DNA of 64,000 bases from Woeseiaceae bacterium (GTDB lineage: Bacteria > Pseudomonadota > Gammaproteobacteria > Steroidobacterales > Woeseiaceae). The stretch is from positions 1 to 64,000 of the forward strand of contig JAJFKU010000055.1 of assembly GCA_021773035.1 (NCBI GenBank), given 5' to 3'. The position numbers and the translations under genes are program-made. This document shows positions 16,499-25,972 of this stretch, in pieces. The stretch's first letter is position 1. The number at the start of each line of letters is the position of its first letter. Below the pieces are notes generated by a model. The model saw only the letters and a list, made by a program, of their open reading frames with translations, ran no database searches and had not been told where the DNA came from.

Positions 16499-16544
16499 GA
16501 GAACATGCACCCCGGAGTCTTGCTACAACACTTATTCCTGACAA

Positions 16545-17906
16545 CTAAGAAACCGTCCGTAATGCCGCCCTCGAAAGTCGCTGATACCGCCAGGTCAGAA
16601 GCGTCGCCGCAACGCCGAGGCCGACGATAAATCCGGCCCAGACAAAGTTTGGTGGTGCTTTGTAGGTAATCGCAGCGAGGTAGGCGAGCGGAAACGCGAG
16701 TACCCAGAACGCAAACAGGTTGATGACCATGGGCAGCCCGGTGTCCTTGTAGCCGCGTAATGCGCCTGCGGCACCTATCTGGATGCCGTCGGCAATCTGG
16801 AATAGTGCGGCCATCAGCAGCAGACTGATCGCAATCCCGGTGACCGCGACATCGCTGGTGTACAAACCGACCACGGCATCGCGGAAAATCAGCAGAAATG
16901 CGGCGGAGAAAGTCATGAACGCTGCACACAGCAGAATTCCGACGGCACCGCAGATTCTGGCACTAAGCAATTCACCGGCGCCGATCAACTGCCCGACACG
17001 GATAGTCGTTGCGGCGCTCAGTGCCAGCGGAATCATGAACGTCGTCGACGAGAAACTGATCGCGATCTGATGCGCGGCCGTGATTTCTGTGCCCCGCGTA
17101 CCCATCAGTATCGACACGGCGGAAAACAGACCCGCCTCCGCCGTAATAGTGACCGCGATCGGCACACCCAGTACGAAGATTTCCCTGAATGCCGACAACC
17201 GTAACGGCGCGAGTTTTGCGAACAGCTGGAAGCGCCGGTAGTAGGGGCTCGTTATCATGTATACCGACAGCGCAATCATAACCAGCCACATCGTTATCGC
17301 ACTGGCATAACCGCAGCCGACTGCGCCGAGAGCGGGGGCGCCGAAGTGCCCGAACATCAATACGTAGTTGAGAAACACATTGCAGACCAGCGCAAAGACC
17401 GAGGTGTACATGATCGGGCGCGTATGACCGACACCCTCCGTGGTAAAGCGCAGCGCCAGAAAAGCGAAGATAGCGGGCGCGCCCAGAGTAATGGCACTGA
17501 CATAGTCTCCCGCCAAGCCTCTGAATTCCGGGTCGATGCCGAATCGCTCCAGCAAAGGCGCCGCCGCGAACTGCCCGATTAATATAATCGGTATGCCCAG
17601 AAAAGCGGCCAGGTAGAGTCCCTGCCGCGTATAACGGCCAATCAGGTCGAAACGCTTCGCGCCGAAATGCCGGGAGACGATCGGTGAGATAGCCATCAGT
17701 ATCCCAAGGCACAGCGAAAACCCGAGGAACCAGAAACTGGCGCCGACGGCGACCGCTGCCAACTCTTTCGCCCCCAGGCTTCCTGCCATGACTGCATCGG
17801 CGAATTGCATACCGGCAACCGCCAGGTTATTGACCACCAAGGGCCCACCGAGGCGTAGCAGGCCTGCTGCCTGCAACCTGTATTCTGCTGCGTTGAAATT
17901 TTGCAT
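16545..17906 (-). CDS. MATE family efflux transporter (NorM-like)
   Basis: This 453-aa inner-membrane protein has about twelve hydrophobic segments. It opens LLRLGGPLVVNNLAVAGMQFADAVMAGSLG, typical of the NorM subgroup with the N-lobe Asp in a helix, and has the second-lobe restart near LGVPIAVTITAEAGLF. NorM-type proteins expel cationic drugs or metabolites in exchange for Na+ or H+. The start ATG is close to the divergent thiolase gene (83 bp between them). It ends 47 bp from the structured repeat. Substrate unknown. Confidence 0.87.
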   Translation of the reverse strand: MQNFNAAEYRLQAAGLLRLGGPLVVNNLAVAGMQFADAVMAGSLGAKELAAVAVGASFWFLGFSLCLGILMAISPIVSRHFGAKRFDLIGRYTRQGLYLAAFLGIPIILIGQFAAAPLLERFGIDPEFRGLAGDYVSAITLGAPAIFAFLALRFTTEGVGHTRPIMYTSVFALVCNVFLNYVLMFGHFGAPALGAVGCGYASAITMWLVMIALSVYMITSPYYRRFQLFAKLAPLRLSAFREIFVLGVPIAVTITAEAGLFSAVSILMGTRGTEITAAHQIAISFSSTTFMIPLALSAATTIRVGQLIGAGELLSARICGAVGILLCAAFMTFSAAFLLIFRDAVVGLYTSDVAVTGIAISLLLMAALFQIADGIQIGAAGALRGYKDTGLPMVINLFAFWVLAFPLAYLAAITYKAPPNFVWAGFIVGLGVAATLLTWRYQRLSRAALRTVS

Positions 17907-17989
17907 CGGCGCATCTTAACTTACGGTCGCCTGCTTGAATGGTGTAAAATCGCCGCGCGCCCCAAGTCACGCTCAGAACGGAGACAGGT

Positions 17990-19276
17990 ATGTTGCACGA
18001 CGGACGAGCGATACGCGTCGCGGTGGTTGGCGGGTCACGAATCCCGTTTTGCCGCTCGCACTCGGTGTATCGCAACTGCACGAATCAGGACCTGATGGTT
18101 GCCGCCATGGAGGGCCTGGTCGACAAGCTCGACCTGAAGGGACAAACACTCGGTGAAGTGGCTCTTGGCGCTGTTATCAAACACTCCAAAGACTGGAATC
18201 TAGCCAGGGAGTGCGTCATCGATTCCGGCCTGTCACTACGTACTCCCGCAGTCGATTTGCAGCGGGCTTGCGGTACCAGTATCGAAGCCGCGGTAATGAT
18301 CGCCAACAAGATTGCGCTCGGACAGATCGAAGCGGGGCTTGCTGGAGGTACCGACACCGTCAGCGACGCGCCGGTTGTATACCCCGACGATTATCGCCGG
18401 ATACTGCTGGATATCCACGCGGCGCGCGCACCGCTGGACCGCATCAAGCAGATATTCAGGATTCGCCCGAGACACTTCAAGCCGGAGTTTCCGGGAGTTA
18501 CAGAACCGCGCACCGGCTTGTCGATGGGCGAGAGCACCGAAATCACGGCGAAGCAGTGGGACGTGCAGCGTGAACACCAGGATCAACTGGCCCTGTCCAG
18601 TCACATCAAAGCGGCCGCCGCCTATGATGAAGGGTGGTTTGACGATCTGGTAGTGCCGTTTCAGGGTGCCGAGGAAGACAACAACATTCGACGCGATACG
18701 AGCTTCGAAAAACTATCGACCCTCAAGCCGGTTTTCGATAAGAGCGGCGAAGGTACTATGACGGCCGGCAACAGCACGCCGTTGACGGACGGTGCCGCGG
18801 CACTTTGCCTCGCATCGGAAGACTGGGCGCGCAAAAAGAACCTGTCCGTGATGGCCTACTTAACGTTCACGAAATCCAGTGCAGTTAACTTTGTTAGCGA
18901 GGAGGGATTGTTAATGGCACCCGCGTATGCCGTGTCCGATATGCTGAAACAGGCAAACCTTACGCTGCAGGATTTCGACTTTTATGAAATTCACGAGGCT
19001 TTCGCCGCACAAACCATCGCAACGCTCAAGGCCTGGCAATCGGAAGACTTTTGCCGTAACAAACTGGGGCGAAACGAGCCGATGGGGCCAATCGACCTTG
19101 CCCGGCTGAATACCAAGGGTGGCAGCATCGCAATCGGCCACCCTTTCGCAGCGACGGGCGCACGCATTATCGCGACGATGGCCAAGCTGCTACAGGACAA
19201 GGGCTCGGGCCGCGGCCTGATATCCGTTTGCACAGCAGGCGGTATGGGTGTTTCCGCCATCATGGAAGCAGCATAA
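17990..19276 (+). CDS. Acetyl-CoA C-acyltransferase (thiolase), FadI-like
   Basis: This 428-aa thiolase has the active-site Cys in LQRACGTSIEA (about residue 93), the His in the EIHEAFAAQ loop, the His in GGSIAIGHPFAATGAR and the second Cys in CTAGGMGVSA. It cleaves 3-ketoacyl-CoA in beta-oxidation or condenses acetyl-CoA. Overall length and the insert near residues 130-170 fit the FadI/trifunctional-beta type better than short biosynthetic thiolases. A GGAGACAGGT ribosome site precedes the ATG. No fadJ or other beta-oxidation gene is beside it; instead an amino-acid symporter follows after 24 bp. Substrate chain length cannot be read from the sequence. Confidence 0.88.
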   Translation: MLHDGRAIRVAVVGGSRIPFCRSHSVYRNCTNQDLMVAAMEGLVDKLDLKGQTLGEVALGAVIKHSKDWNLARECVIDSGLSLRTPAVDLQRACGTSIEAAVMIANKIALGQIEAGLAGGTDTVSDAPVVYPDDYRRILLDIHAARAPLDRIKQIFRIRPRHFKPEFPGVTEPRTGLSMGESTEITAKQWDVQREHQDQLALSSHIKAAAAYDEGWFDDLVVPFQGAEEDNNIRRDTSFEKLSTLKPVFDKSGEGTMTAGNSTPLTDGAAALCLASEDWARKKNLSVMAYLTFTKSSAVNFVSEEGLLMAPAYAVSDMLKQANLTLQDFDFYEIHEAFAAQTIATLKAWQSEDFCRNKLGRNEPMGPIDLARLNTKGGSIAIGHPFAATGARIIATMAKLLQDKGSGRGLISVCTAGGMGVSAIMEAA

Positions 19277-19300
19277 AACCAACAGGATCCGGGGGGATCT

Positions 19301-21007
19301 ATGGCGGAATTCAGCGCGCTACTTGCGACGCTTAACAGCGTTCTCTGGCACGAGTACGTGCTCTACGCGATCGTTGGCACGGGTGTTCTGTTTACCGTCT
19401 GGAGCGGGTTCTGCCAATACCGCGCGCTGACTCACGGTCCGGCGGTCGTTCGCGGTGTTTACGACGACCCGAACGATCCCGGTGCCATCAATCACTTTCA
19501 GGCCTTATCGGCAGCGCTGTCGGCGACTGTCGGTCTCGGCAATATCGGCGGTGTTGCACTGGCTATCGCATTGGGCGGCCCGGGGGCCGTCTTCTGGATG
19601 TGGATCATCGGGCTGCTGGGCATGTCCATCAAGCTCACCGAAGTCACCCTGTCTATGTTGTATCGGAATACCGACGATCCTGACAACCCTCATGGCGGCC
19701 CGATGTGGGTCGCTCACAAAGCACTGGAACGTCGCGGATTGCCGCGACTCGGGCGGACCATTGGCGTTATCTTCTGCGTGACCTTGCTGGCGTCAACAAC
19801 CACCGGTGGCAACATGTTTCAGGCATGGAATGTCGGCGAACTGACGCAGGAATACTTCTCCGTGCCAAGCTGGATCACCGGCATCGTCCTGGCCGTAATG
19901 GTCGGCGCAGTTATCATCGGCGGTATCCAGCGAATCGGTAAAGTTACTGCGACCCTGGTTCCGTTTATGGTCGTGCTTTATCTCGGTGCGGGATCCTATG
20001 TTCTGGCGCTGAACATCGGCGATATCCCGGGAATTTTCGCGCTCATCGTAAAATCGGCCTTCGCTCCGACGGAAGCAACCGGTGCCTTTATCGGTGGCTC
20101 CGCGGCTTCGGCATTCCTATTCGGCCTGAAGCGGGCCGCATTCTCGAACGAAGCAGGTCAGGGCTCATCGCCCATCGCCCACTCGGCCGCAAAAACCGAC
20201 GAACCGGTTCGCGAGGGTATCGTCGCCGGCCTGGAGCCTTTCATCGACACCATTGTCGTTTGCACGTTCACCGCCCTGATCATACTCTCCACCGGCATCT
20301 GGAACCGGGCACCTGACGTGCCGCTCGATGTAATGCCAAGCGCAGCGCAGACCGATGCTGGCTGGCAGTTCTCGCAGACCGAGTTGCCCGGCGACGACTG
20401 GTCGGATGACGACCGGCTAATGCTGGTCGTTAAAGCGCATGCCAATGAAACTACCGGGCACAGCCTGCATCGTATCGAGGGCGTAGTTGTGTCGAGCGAC
20501 GACGGGTATGTCGTGAACTGGGTGCCGATTGCGAGCCCATCCGAGCCGACAACCGTCGATACCGGCATTTACCGAACCTACGTGGGCGCAACGCTCACGG
20601 CGAAGGCATTCGATAGCGTTTCACCGGGACTTGGCAAGTGGCTGGTTTCGATTGCAGCGTGGATGTTTGCCGTTTCGACGATGATCGCCTGGAGCTACTA
20701 CGGTGAACAGGGCATGGTGTATCTCGCCGGTGAAAAATCCGTTCTGCCGTATAAGGTTGTCTATTGTCTGCTCATCGTCATAGCGACGCTGGGCATTATC
20801 AAAACGGACACCGATCTCGACAACATGACCGGCGTCGGAACCGCGGTCATGTTGTTCGCCAATATCCCCATTTGCTGGCTCTTTGGGCATCAGGCGATGA
20901 GAGCTTACAAGGATTATGTCGCAAGGCTGAAATCGGGACACATGGGACCCGACCATCCTCCACCTGATCTGGACGACCTTCTGTCAGGTCGCGACGTTCA
21001 AAAATAG
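19301..21007 (+). CDS. Sodium:alanine/glycine symporter (AGCS family) with a large insertion
   Basis: This 568-aa membrane protein shows the AGCS signatures: ALSATVGLGNIGGVALAIALGGPGA (about residues 70-95), GGNMFQAWNVG, and KRAAFSNEAGQGSSPIAHSAAKT in the middle. Family members import alanine or glycine with Na+. They are usually 440-550 aa; here a hydrophilic stretch of roughly 100 residues (about 335-440), rich in Asp, Thr and aromatic residues, is inserted before the helix starting LGKWLVSIAAWMFAVST. It would lie outside the membrane. The gene follows the thiolase closely and in the same direction, so they may share a transcript. Confidence 0.88.
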   Translation: MAEFSALLATLNSVLWHEYVLYAIVGTGVLFTVWSGFCQYRALTHGPAVVRGVYDDPNDPGAINHFQALSAALSATVGLGNIGGVALAIALGGPGAVFWMWIIGLLGMSIKLTEVTLSMLYRNTDDPDNPHGGPMWVAHKALERRGLPRLGRTIGVIFCVTLLASTTTGGNMFQAWNVGELTQEYFSVPSWITGIVLAVMVGAVIIGGIQRIGKVTATLVPFMVVLYLGAGSYVLALNIGDIPGIFALIVKSAFAPTEATGAFIGGSAASAFLFGLKRAAFSNEAGQGSSPIAHSAAKTDEPVREGIVAGLEPFIDTIVVCTFTALIILSTGIWNRAPDVPLDVMPSAAQTDAGWQFSQTELPGDDWSDDDRLMLVVKAHANETTGHSLHRIEGVVVSSDDGYVVNWVPIASPSEPTTVDTGIYRTYVGATLTAKAFDSVSPGLGKWLVSIAAWMFAVSTMIAWSYYGEQGMVYLAGEKSVLPYKVVYCLLIVIATLGIIKTDTDLDNMTGVGTAVMLFANIPICWLFGHQAMRAYKDYVARLKSGHMGPDHPPPDLDDLLSGRDVQK

Positions 21008-21013
21008 ACGTAT

Positions 21014-21469
21014 CTAATCGCGACGCCTGCGCTGCAGGGCGTCGAGGATCTTATCAAGGCGATCTTTTGCCTGGGCGGTGACACCGCCGCGCTGGTACTC
21101 GTCGACGACGAAGGCTTCGAAACGCTCAACAATATTGTCTATCCCCTGATCGTTAAAGGCCTGCGGCTGCTCAATCTCCTCCGGAGAGTTCTTGTAGGCG
21201 CCGAACAGATCAATCCAGACTTCCGTCTGCTTACCCCATCCGAGCAGATGATAAAACTGCAATCCGGGTTTGCCATCGCTCGCGGTCAACAGACTAATGA
21301 AGCCGGCGACCAGCGACGCCGGCACAAGAAGGAGGTCACGAAGTCCGTCTACAATCAGCTTTAACTGCAAAACGCCGATATCGCGCAACAGGGTCCACCG
21401 AAGCTGCCCCGCGGGTTTACTCTCTGGCATGCTTTCCATCGGCCATTCACTCTGATAAAAGTCAATCAA
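21014..21469 (-). CDS. Conserved hypothetical protein (151 aa)
   Basis: I do not recognise the family. The product begins with a polar segment, then has a hydrophobic stretch (GLRDLLLVPASLVAGFISLL, about residues 42-61) that may associate with the membrane, and ends in a charged helical tail (DRLDKILDALQRRRRD). The middle segment (LQFYHLLGWGKQTEVWIDLFG) is aromatic and probably folded. The gene is convergent with the symporter (6 bp apart) and divergent from hemH. Its coding character is supported by GC-rich third positions and the lack of an alternative frame. Confidence 0.6.
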   Translation of the reverse strand: MIDFYQSEWPMESMPESKPAGQLRWTLLRDIGVLQLKLIVDGLRDLLLVPASLVAGFISLLTASDGKPGLQFYHLLGWGKQTEVWIDLFGAYKNSPEEIEQPQAFNDQGIDNIVERFEAFVVDEYQRGGVTAQAKDRLDKILDALQRRRRD

Positions 21470-21554
21470 GACAAGTGATTATAGCGGCATTCGCTGGCGT
21501 ACAGTGGTGCTTTGCAGTACTGTGAGCGCGTCAGACACCGGCCTTTCAGAGACT

Positions 21555-22646
21555 ATGCCGACGTACGAGTCATCCCCGCAATTCGAACACGGGCGTCCCG
21601 AGTCTACCGGGATACTGCTTATCAATCTCGGTACGCCGGACGCGCCGACAACGGGCGCCGTGCGGCGCTTTCTCAAACAGTTCCTGTCTGACCCGCGAGT
21701 AGTAGAGTACCCACGGGCACTGTGGTGGCTGATCCTCAACCTGGTCATCCTGGTGATTCGTCCGCGACGTTCGGCAAGCGCCTATCGGAAGATATGGACG
21801 AAGCAGGGTTCGCCGCTGATGTTTCATTGCAGGGCGATCGCGAATGAACTGCAGGACAAGGTGAAATCGAAGACAGGCGAACGCTTGTATGTCGAGCTGG
21901 CGATGACCTACGGCGAACCATCGGTTGCCAACGCAATCGACAAGCTGCTGGCCGACGGTGTTCAGCGCATTCTGGTACTGCCGCTGTATCCACAATACTC
22001 CGGCACCACGACAGCTGCCGCTTTTGACGCCGTCTATCGGAAAATGGGCAAGCTACGACGATTGCCGGAATTGCGATTCATCAACAACTATCACGACGCG
22101 CCGGGTTACATCCGCGCGCTCGCGGAAGATATTCGTGCATATTGGGCTACACACGGACGTGCAGAGAAACTGTTGATGTCCTTCCACGGCGTACCGACCA
22201 GCACTCTGCTTAACGGAGACCCGTATCACTGCCAATGCCAGAAAACGGCCCGACTCCTCGTCGAGGAACTTGAGTTGCAGCCTGACGACTGGCTCATTTC
22301 CTTTCAGTCGCGCGTCGGCCGTGAACAGTGGCTGACGCCGTACACCGACGAGACGGTTACCGTGCTCGGCGCTGAGGGGCTGTCCAGTCTTGAGGTCGTT
22401 TGCCCCGGATTTTCCGTGGACTGCCTTGAAACGCTGGAGGAAATCGCAATGCAAAACGCTGAGTTCTTTACAGCGTCCGGCGGCGGGGAACTGCGTTACA
22501 TCCCGGCGCTCAACGCGGGCGAGCACCACGTTCGTTTTTTGATGGACCTCGCCGAAGCGCACACCGCCGGATGGAGCGATACAGCCGGCGACGCTACGCG
22601 CAGTGCTACTCGTGCCCGGGCCAGGGCGATGGGTGCAACGGTATGA
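21555..22646 (+). CDS. hemH: Ferrochelatase
   Basis: HemH inserts Fe2+ into protoporphyrin IX, the final step of protoheme synthesis. The 363-aa product has ILLINLGTPDAPTTGAVRRFL at its start, the metal-binding His in LLMSFHGVP (about residue 205), and VVCPGFSVDCLETLEEI with the acidic proton-path residues. The start is set at ATG 21555; a GTG at 21504 in the same frame would add 17 unlikely residues. It overlaps the next gene by ATGA, so translation is coupled to a VOC protein. hemF and hemB lie elsewhere in the window. Confidence 0.94.
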   Translation: MPTYESSPQFEHGRPESTGILLINLGTPDAPTTGAVRRFLKQFLSDPRVVEYPRALWWLILNLVILVIRPRRSASAYRKIWTKQGSPLMFHCRAIANELQDKVKSKTGERLYVELAMTYGEPSVANAIDKLLADGVQRILVLPLYPQYSGTTTAAAFDAVYRKMGKLRRLPELRFINNYHDAPGYIRALAEDIRAYWATHGRAEKLLMSFHGVPTSTLLNGDPYHCQCQKTARLLVEELELQPDDWLISFQSRVGREQWLTPYTDETVTVLGAEGLSSLEVVCPGFSVDCLETLEEIAMQNAEFFTASGGGELRYIPALNAGEHHVRFLMDLAEAHTAGWSDTAGDATRSATRARARAMGATV

Positions 22647-23416
22647 GCAACCTCGGATATTTTCTGGAGTTCTCCGTTCGCACGCCCGACGTTCTCGAGT
22701 CCCTGCACTTCTACAGAACGCTGGGGTTCGTCGAACTGGAGATCGGAGAGGTCTGGCCACATAAATACGCGGTCGTCAGCGACGGTGAGCTGAATATCGG
22801 GCTGCATGAGCGCGTGTTCGACGCGCCCGCGATATCCTTCGTGCAGCAGGATATCGCCAAACACGCCCGCTCGATGAGCGATCATGGCTTCCAGTTCAGC
22901 TTCATGCAGCTGGACGAAGATGCTTTTAACGAACTCGGCTTTCCGGATCGAGACGGTCATATGGTGGCCATGCTCGAGGCGCGTACTTTCCACCTCAGCG
23001 ACGAAGCTGAAAACGATTCGCTTTGCGGCCATTGGTTTGAGTTAACGCTGCCCGTTCGTGATGCACTTCGCGCGGCACGATTCTGGGCTCCCATCGCGCC
23101 GACACTACTGGAGATGCGCGAGGAGCCGACCACACACATGCGCTTCGCCGCGGACGGCGTACCGCTGGGCTTGTCAGAGAGCATAGCGCTACAGGCTCCG
23201 TCGTTATGTTTTCGCTGCCCGGATCGGCATGGCCTGATGGGCGTCCTCGAACAAAACGGTCTGTCGTTCGAGAAATTCCCGGGATTCGAGGGCGCTTTCG
23301 TCGCCATCCAGGCACCGGAGGGAACGACCCTGTACGCGTTCGAGGAAGATTTTCTCGGTGAGAAATATGAAGTTGAAGAATCGGACGATGTGAGGGACTT
23401 CCCCAACAGGCCCTAG
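22643..23416 (+). CDS. VOC family protein, two-module
   Basis: This 257-aa protein begins inside the hemH stop (ATGA overlap). Two glyoxalase-like modules can be recognised: GYFLEFSVRTPDVLESLHFYRTLGFVELEI in the first half and WFELTLPVRDALRAARFWAPIAPTLLEMRE in the second. The pairing of two modules in one chain is common for VOC enzymes that act as monomers. It has no signal peptide. The coupling to hemH may reflect a link to heme or simply gene packing; its substrate is unknown. Its 3' end overlaps the convergent SDR gene by 4 bases. Confidence 0.72.
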   Translation: MSNLGYFLEFSVRTPDVLESLHFYRTLGFVELEIGEVWPHKYAVVSDGELNIGLHERVFDAPAISFVQQDIAKHARSMSDHGFQFSFMQLDEDAFNELGFPDRDGHMVAMLEARTFHLSDEAENDSLCGHWFELTLPVRDALRAARFWAPIAPTLLEMREEPTTHMRFAADGVPLGLSESIALQAPSLCFRCPDRHGLMGVLEQNGLSFEKFPGFEGAFVAIQAPEGTTLYAFEEDFLGEKYEVEESDDVRDFPNRP

Positions 23417-24195
23417 TAGTCGCGTTTAACCCCCATCCTTCCCATCACCCAGGCTCCAAGCCGGGTTCTAAGCAGTGGCACAAGAAAACGATACAGGCGA
23501 CCGGAAATGTAGACGGCCTTACCCTTTTCCAGCGCTTCGAGCCCTTCGCGAACGACGACGTCGGCGTCGTACCAGATAAACGATGGCGACTGGCGCTTCA
23601 TTCTTGCCAGCTCATCCGACACGTGAAAGTCGGTATGCGTAAAGCCCGGACACAGTGCCAGAACATGGACATCCGCACTGCGGGTAGTCGCGGCCAGCCC
23701 CTTCGACAGGGCAACCAGATAGGCTTTCGCCGGTCCGTAACTGGTATCCCCCGCCAGCGACACGTGACCGGCAACCGAGGCAACGTTTAGCACACGCCCG
23801 AAGCCTCTCTCCTGCATGGCCGGAATGAAGTGATGACACATACCGGCGACCGACGTCATCATCAGTTCAATGTACTTCTGTTGCGCTGGCCAGTCGCGAT
23901 CCTGCAAAAGATCCGGACCAAACGACCCGGCATTGTTGATCAGGTAATCAACCTCGAGATCGAGGTATTTCACGCTCTCGAACAACCTCACCGTCGCCGT
24001 TGTTTCAGACAGGTCCGCCTGCACAATTTCGACCGCAATCCTGTGTTCTGATATTAGCTCCTCTGCGAGTTCCTGCAGCGGCTGCAGCCGCCGGGCGACC
24101 AGAATCAGGTCCTTGCCTCTGGCGGCCAGCTGTCGCGCGAATTCGGCGCCGAGCCCGGCAGAAGCACCGGTAATGAGTGCTCTGGGTGCAGACAT
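23413..24195 (-). CDS. SDR family NAD(P)-dependent oxidoreductase
   Basis: This 260-aa classical short-chain dehydrogenase has the cofactor motif TGASAGLGAEFARQL (about residues 9-23), NNAGSFG (about 88-94), a catalytic Ser in NVASVAGHVSL and the YGPAKAYL motif (Tyr-x-x-x-Lys). The N-terminal Arg after the first strand (ARGKDLILVARR) suggests NADP preference. It resembles the YqjQ/DltE-like branch, whose substrates are unclear. It is transcribed in the same direction as the fructosamine kinase upstream, 10 bp apart, so the two probably form an operon. Confidence 0.85.
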   Translation of the reverse strand: MSAPRALITGASAGLGAEFARQLAARGKDLILVARRLQPLQELAEELISEHRIAVEIVQADLSETTATVRLFESVKYLDLEVDYLINNAGSFGPDLLQDRDWPAQQKYIELMMTSVAGMCHHFIPAMQERGFGRVLNVASVAGHVSLAGDTSYGPAKAYLVALSKGLAATTRSADVHVLALCPGFTHTDFHVSDELARMKRQSPSFIWYDADVVVREGLEALEKGKAVYISGRLYRFLVPLLRTRLGAWVMGRMGVKRDY

Positions 24196-24205
24196 TTATA
24201 ACTCC

Positions 24206-25075
24206 CTAGAGAACCTCGTCCATCAGGCTTATCGCTCTGCCGAGGTAAGCGCTGCCGAACAGGTTCAGATGATTCAGGACATGATACAACTGGTACAGGC
24301 AACCGCGCTCGCGATGACCATCGGACATTGGCAGGCATGACTCATACGCGTCATAGAATGCGCTCGTGAAGCCTCCGAACAATCGCGTCATGGCAATGTC
24401 CGTCTCCCGGTCACCGTAGTACACCGCCGGGTCGAACACCACCGCTTGTCCGCCGCAACACCCCCAATTGCCACCCCAGAGATCGCCATGCAGCAGTGAC
24501 GCCAGGGGTTGTCCGCCATCGAAGTAAACGGGCAGTCGTTTCAAGAGCTGCGTGCCACGCCGCTGCAGGTCACCGGAAAAACCGTTTTCCTCAGCAAGGC
24601 GCAACTGGAACGCCAGGCGCTGCTCCCGAAAGAACTCTATCCAGTCGTCACTCCGCGCGTTGTGCTGCGGTGTCAGTCCGACTGTATTGTCGCGATGCCA
24701 GCCGAAACTGTCTTCGCTCACCTGATGAAGCCTGGCCAGTTGTTCGCCAAAACGCGCCTCAACGGTCGCGTCGGCGGTATCGAAATGCAGCCACTCGAGC
24801 ACCAGGAAGGCGTCACGCCCGGTTTCGCCAACCGCGATGACGGTCGGCACGCGAACAGTCTGAGTCGCTGCGATTGCCGCAAGCCCTTCGGCTTCTGCGG
24901 AAAACATCTCCGCAACAGTCAGCGGCCCGGTCTTGATGAACAGGTCGCGCTGTGTGCCCGCCAGCCTCCAGGCAGCGCTGATGTCGCCGCCGCTGACCGG
25001 CGCCGGTTGAGCGCTCTCGTGCACAATGACACCGGCGGAACGAAGCTTATGCGTGATTGATGGCCAGTCCGGCAT
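24206..25075 (-). CDS. Fructosamine kinase family protein
   Basis: This 289-aa kinase-like protein matches fructosamine-3-kinase relatives (YniA type). Visible features are GGDISAAWRLAG (glycine-rich loop), FLVLEWLHF (hinge), and the catalytic block SLLHGDLWGGNWGCCGGQAVVFDPAVYYGDRETDIAMTRLFGG with HGDLWxxN and the DP(A)VYYGDRE metal motif. Such enzymes phosphorylate sugars attached to protein amines and start deglycation. The gene sits 6 bp downstream of a flap-endonuclease gene in a tightly packed minus-strand row. Confidence 0.88.
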   Translation of the reverse strand: MPDWPSITHKLRSAGVIVHESAQPAPVSGGDISAAWRLAGTQRDLFIKTGPLTVAEMFSAEAEGLAAIAATQTVRVPTVIAVGETGRDAFLVLEWLHFDTADATVEARFGEQLARLHQVSEDSFGWHRDNTVGLTPQHNARSDDWIEFFREQRLAFQLRLAEENGFSGDLQRRGTQLLKRLPVYFDGGQPLASLLHGDLWGGNWGCCGGQAVVFDPAVYYGDRETDIAMTRLFGGFTSAFYDAYESCLPMSDGHRERGCLYQLYHVLNHLNLFGSAYLGRAISLMDEVL

Positions 25076-25081
25076 GCCGTC

Positions 25082-25972
25082 TTAGTGACGATAGATATCG
25101 GAAACACGCTCGGCCTGACGCCGCAGCGCCATGCCGATTCCTGCCTCATCATAGAGCGCGTTGATGTCCCCGAGTTTCGGTGCCGCCGGCTGCAGCAGCT
25201 TCTCGACGTTCTCCATCGGCGCATCGCAGGCGATAGCGGTCAGGCGACGCGCAAGGTAGGCATCCTCCTTGTGCGTATCGAGTTTCGCGCCCAGCGTTTT
25301 CGCACCGCGCACATTGACCTCGTGCACTTTATCCAGGTTCGCATAAATCTCGTCCAGGCTGGTGAAGTGCTGCAGCAACATTGTCGCCGTCTTTTTGCCG
25401 ACGCCCGGGACGCCTTTGATGTTGTCGACCGCATCGCCGGCGAGCGCCAGAAAGTCCGCGATCTGTTCTGGCCAGACGCCGAACGAGTCCGGTATCTGTT
25501 CGTAGCGAAGTTTGCCTTTGCCGGCGAAGTCCCAGAAAACATCGTCTTTAGTCAGCAACTGTGTCAGGTCTTTATCGCGGGTAACGATCGTCGATGGCCG
25601 TCCCTGCCGGCGACCATGGTGTACGAGCGTGCCAATCAGGTCATCGGCTTCGTACGCAGGGCTGCTGTGCTCCATGACGCCGAGTGCGCGAACGAACCGG
25701 CGGCACTGTTCAAACTGGCGTTTCAACTCCGGCGGAGCGGGGTCCCGGTTAGCCTTATAGTCAGGATAGATTTCGGTACGAAACGACTCGGTCATGCTTT
25801 CGTCGAACATCACGGCCACGTATTCGGGCGTGACCTTTTCCATAAAGTCGCCGATAAAGCGGCAGAACCCATACAGCGCGTTAACCGGATTGCCGTTGTC
25901 GTCGACCATGTCGTCCGGCATGGAGTAGTAGGCGCGAAAGACGTACACGCTCGCATCGATCAGGTACTGCAT
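25082..25972 (-). CDS. 5'-3' exonuclease / flap endonuclease (Xni-like)
   Basis: This 296-aa nuclease corresponds to the 5'-nuclease domain of DNA polymerase I as a stand-alone protein. It starts YLIDASVYVFRAYYSMP with the first metal-binding Asp, has the acidic cluster YEADDLIGTL and TRDKDLTQLL, and a helix-three-turn-helix segment (AGDAVDNIKGVPGVGKKTATMLL). Xni/ExoIX-type enzymes act on 5' flaps in repair and replication. Unlike some ExoIX proteins, the Asp set appears complete. Its ATG coincides with the stop of the HNH gene upstream (one-base overlap), so translation is coupled. Confidence 0.87.
   Translation of the reverse strand: MQYLIDASVYVFRAYYSMPDDMVDDNGNPVNALYGFCRFIGDFMEKVTPEYVAVMFDESMTESFRTEIYPDYKANRDPAPPELKRQFEQCRRFVRALGVMEHSSPAYEADDLIGTLVHHGRRQGRPSTIVTRDKDLTQLLTKDDVFWDFAGKGKLRYEQIPDSFGVWPEQIADFLALAGDAVDNIKGVPGVGKKTATMLLQHFTSLDEIYANLDKVHEVNVRGAKTLGAKLDTHKEDAYLARRLTAIACDAPMENVEKLLQPAAPKLGDINALYDEAGIGMALRRQAERVSDIYRH

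Noticed and set aside
16170..16544. Open frames on both strands across repeat copy 1
   Set aside because: They arise from the dyad repeat itself; the same frames appear in copy 2 and both strands read similar peptides. They have no ribosome sites or family resemblance.
16126..16544. Integron attC site or group II intron
   Set aside because: No R-box-type RYYYAAC ends, no integrase, no reverse transcriptase, and the two-hairpin layout with antisense loops differs from both.
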